Shown: positions 63,770-64,000 of the stretch, piece after piece
How positions within the stretch are numbered: the first letter of the stretch is position 1
Layout: each line of letters opens with the position of its first letter
DNA from: Paenibacillus sp. Marseille-Q4541
GTDB lineage: Bacteria > Bacillota > Bacilli > Paenibacillales > Paenibacillaceae
Direction: 5' to 3'
Length of the DNA: 64,000 nucleotides
Assembly (NCBI RefSeq): GCF_018310695.1
Contig: NZ_JAGXCY010000012.1
Coordinates: forward strand, 62,001 to 126,000
The notes under the pieces: model-generated
What the model was told of the DNA's origin: nothing
Seen by the model: the letters and a program-made list of their open reading frames with translations, nothing else
The model's database searches: none
Position numbers and translations under genes: made by a program

Positions 63770-64000
63770 TCACACTTTAAAATATTCAAACACAGGCAAT
63801 CTAAGCATTCCACTCTTATAGTAGCCTCTATATTTAACAACAACTTTGATTACAGGCTTTATATAAACTGTCTTATTGTTCTCACCTGTTTTAAGCTGTT
63901 GGAATATCTTATATCCTGCTTTGCGTTCTTTCTCTCCTACTCCTAACTCCATCACACCAAGTATCTTCTCTCCATCGGATAATAACCATCCGAATTCATC
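63770..64000 (-). CDS. ATP-dependent DNA ligase, C-terminal part (runs off window)
   Basis: 76 codons before the right edge: FGWLLSDGEKILGVMELGVG, GYKIFQQLKTGENNKTVYIK, then PVIKVVVKYRGYYKSGMLRL ending PVFEYFKV. This is the OB-fold end of small ATP ligases (KPxIxVxVxYR ... LRxPVF). SPbeta also encodes such a ligase. Its N-terminal catalytic domain lies outside the window. Confidence 0.75.
   Translation of the reverse strand, partial: DEFGWLLSDGEKILGVMELGVGEKERKAGYKIFQQLKTGENNKTVYIKPVIKVVVKYRGYYKSGMLRLPVFEYFKV

Larger units (their letters stand above)
33140..64000. mobile_element. SPbeta-like prophage, replication/nucleotide arm (partial)
   Basis: About 31 kb with clearly lower GC than the left half, almost all genes leftward, very short spacers, many TTG starts and small unknown genes. 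Recognisable genes match the SPbeta yor/yos/yot set in kind: DnaE, RecJ, DnaB-like helicase, primase, ligase, RNR (NrdE/F/I), thymidylate synthase, plus an actin-like segregation system. No structural, lysis or integrase gene is visible; these should lie to the right of the window. Confidence 0.85.

Noticed and set aside
33140-64000. CRISPR array or tRNA genes in the phage region
   Set aside because: The only dispersed repeat is the short TATGTAT motif, with no regular repeat-spacer units; I found no tRNA-like TTCGA...CCA or GTTCGAATC blocks.

Overview
The window comes from a spore-forming Firmicute of the Paenibacillus type. Evidence: spore genes cotE and spoVK, the divergent lexA/yneA pair with GAAC-N4-GTTC SOS boxes, glnRA with a TGTNA-N7-TNACA GlnR box, gene order shared with Bacillus/Paenibacillus (mutS-mutL-methyltransferase-miaA-hfq, spoVK-hflX-ynbB-glnR-glnA), and a TPR receptor overlapping a small exported-peptide gene that looks like the Paenibacillus Alo quorum-sensing cassettes.

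Region 1 (about 1-33,116) is host chromosome of ordinary base composition. Left to right: SOS regulator and division inhibitor with a decayed ynzC; glutamine synthetase and its regulator; a PLP enzyme, HflX, SpoVK; a DUF218 protein and a DUF402 protein; a class A penicillin-binding protein with a low-complexity tail; Hfq, MiaA, an RsmJ-like methyltransferase, MutL, MutS; a COOH-NH2 ligase-like protein next to CotE; an aromatic-acid-exporter-like membrane protein; a three-gene ABC importer; an M32 carboxypeptidase; a YqkB-like protein, a beta-carbonic anhydrase, a PadR regulator, two small genes, the RRNPP receptor/peptide pair and finally a disrupted yyaL.

Region 2 (about 33,140-64,000, continuing past the window) is markedly AT-richer, and nearly every gene points left. 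Its content matches the replication and nucleotide-metabolism arm of an SPbeta-like phage: DnaE-type polymerase, RecJ-like exonuclease, DnaB-like helicase, TOPRIM primase, DNA ligase, RNA ligase, NrdE/NrdF/NrdI, thymidylate synthase, a MazG-like pyrophosphohydrolase, a RuvC-like resolvase, an actin-like segregation protein with its small partner, a metallophosphatase, a CPBP protease, a GH15-like hydrolase and about 30 small genes of unknown function. The phage ends in a strong terminator about 25-30 bp before the yyaL start, so it appears integrated in front of yyaL.

The most unusual features are: (i) a 35-nt insert with a perfect hairpin, starting with a stop codon, exactly at the CHWCH motif of yyaL; (ii) about 45 copies of TATGTAT, nearly all in one orientation, confined to the phage; (iii) several phage genes whose strong Shine-Dalgarno leads to CTG, ATA or ATC rather than a normal start; (iv) an in-frame TAA in the phage polymerase and a CCC-TGA +1 shift site in the phage RecJ; (v) a recurring A-rich element (coding strand TTAAAAATAAAAATAA) just ahead of phage ribosome binding sites. 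Single-base lesions could still be sequence errors, and this is stated where it applies.
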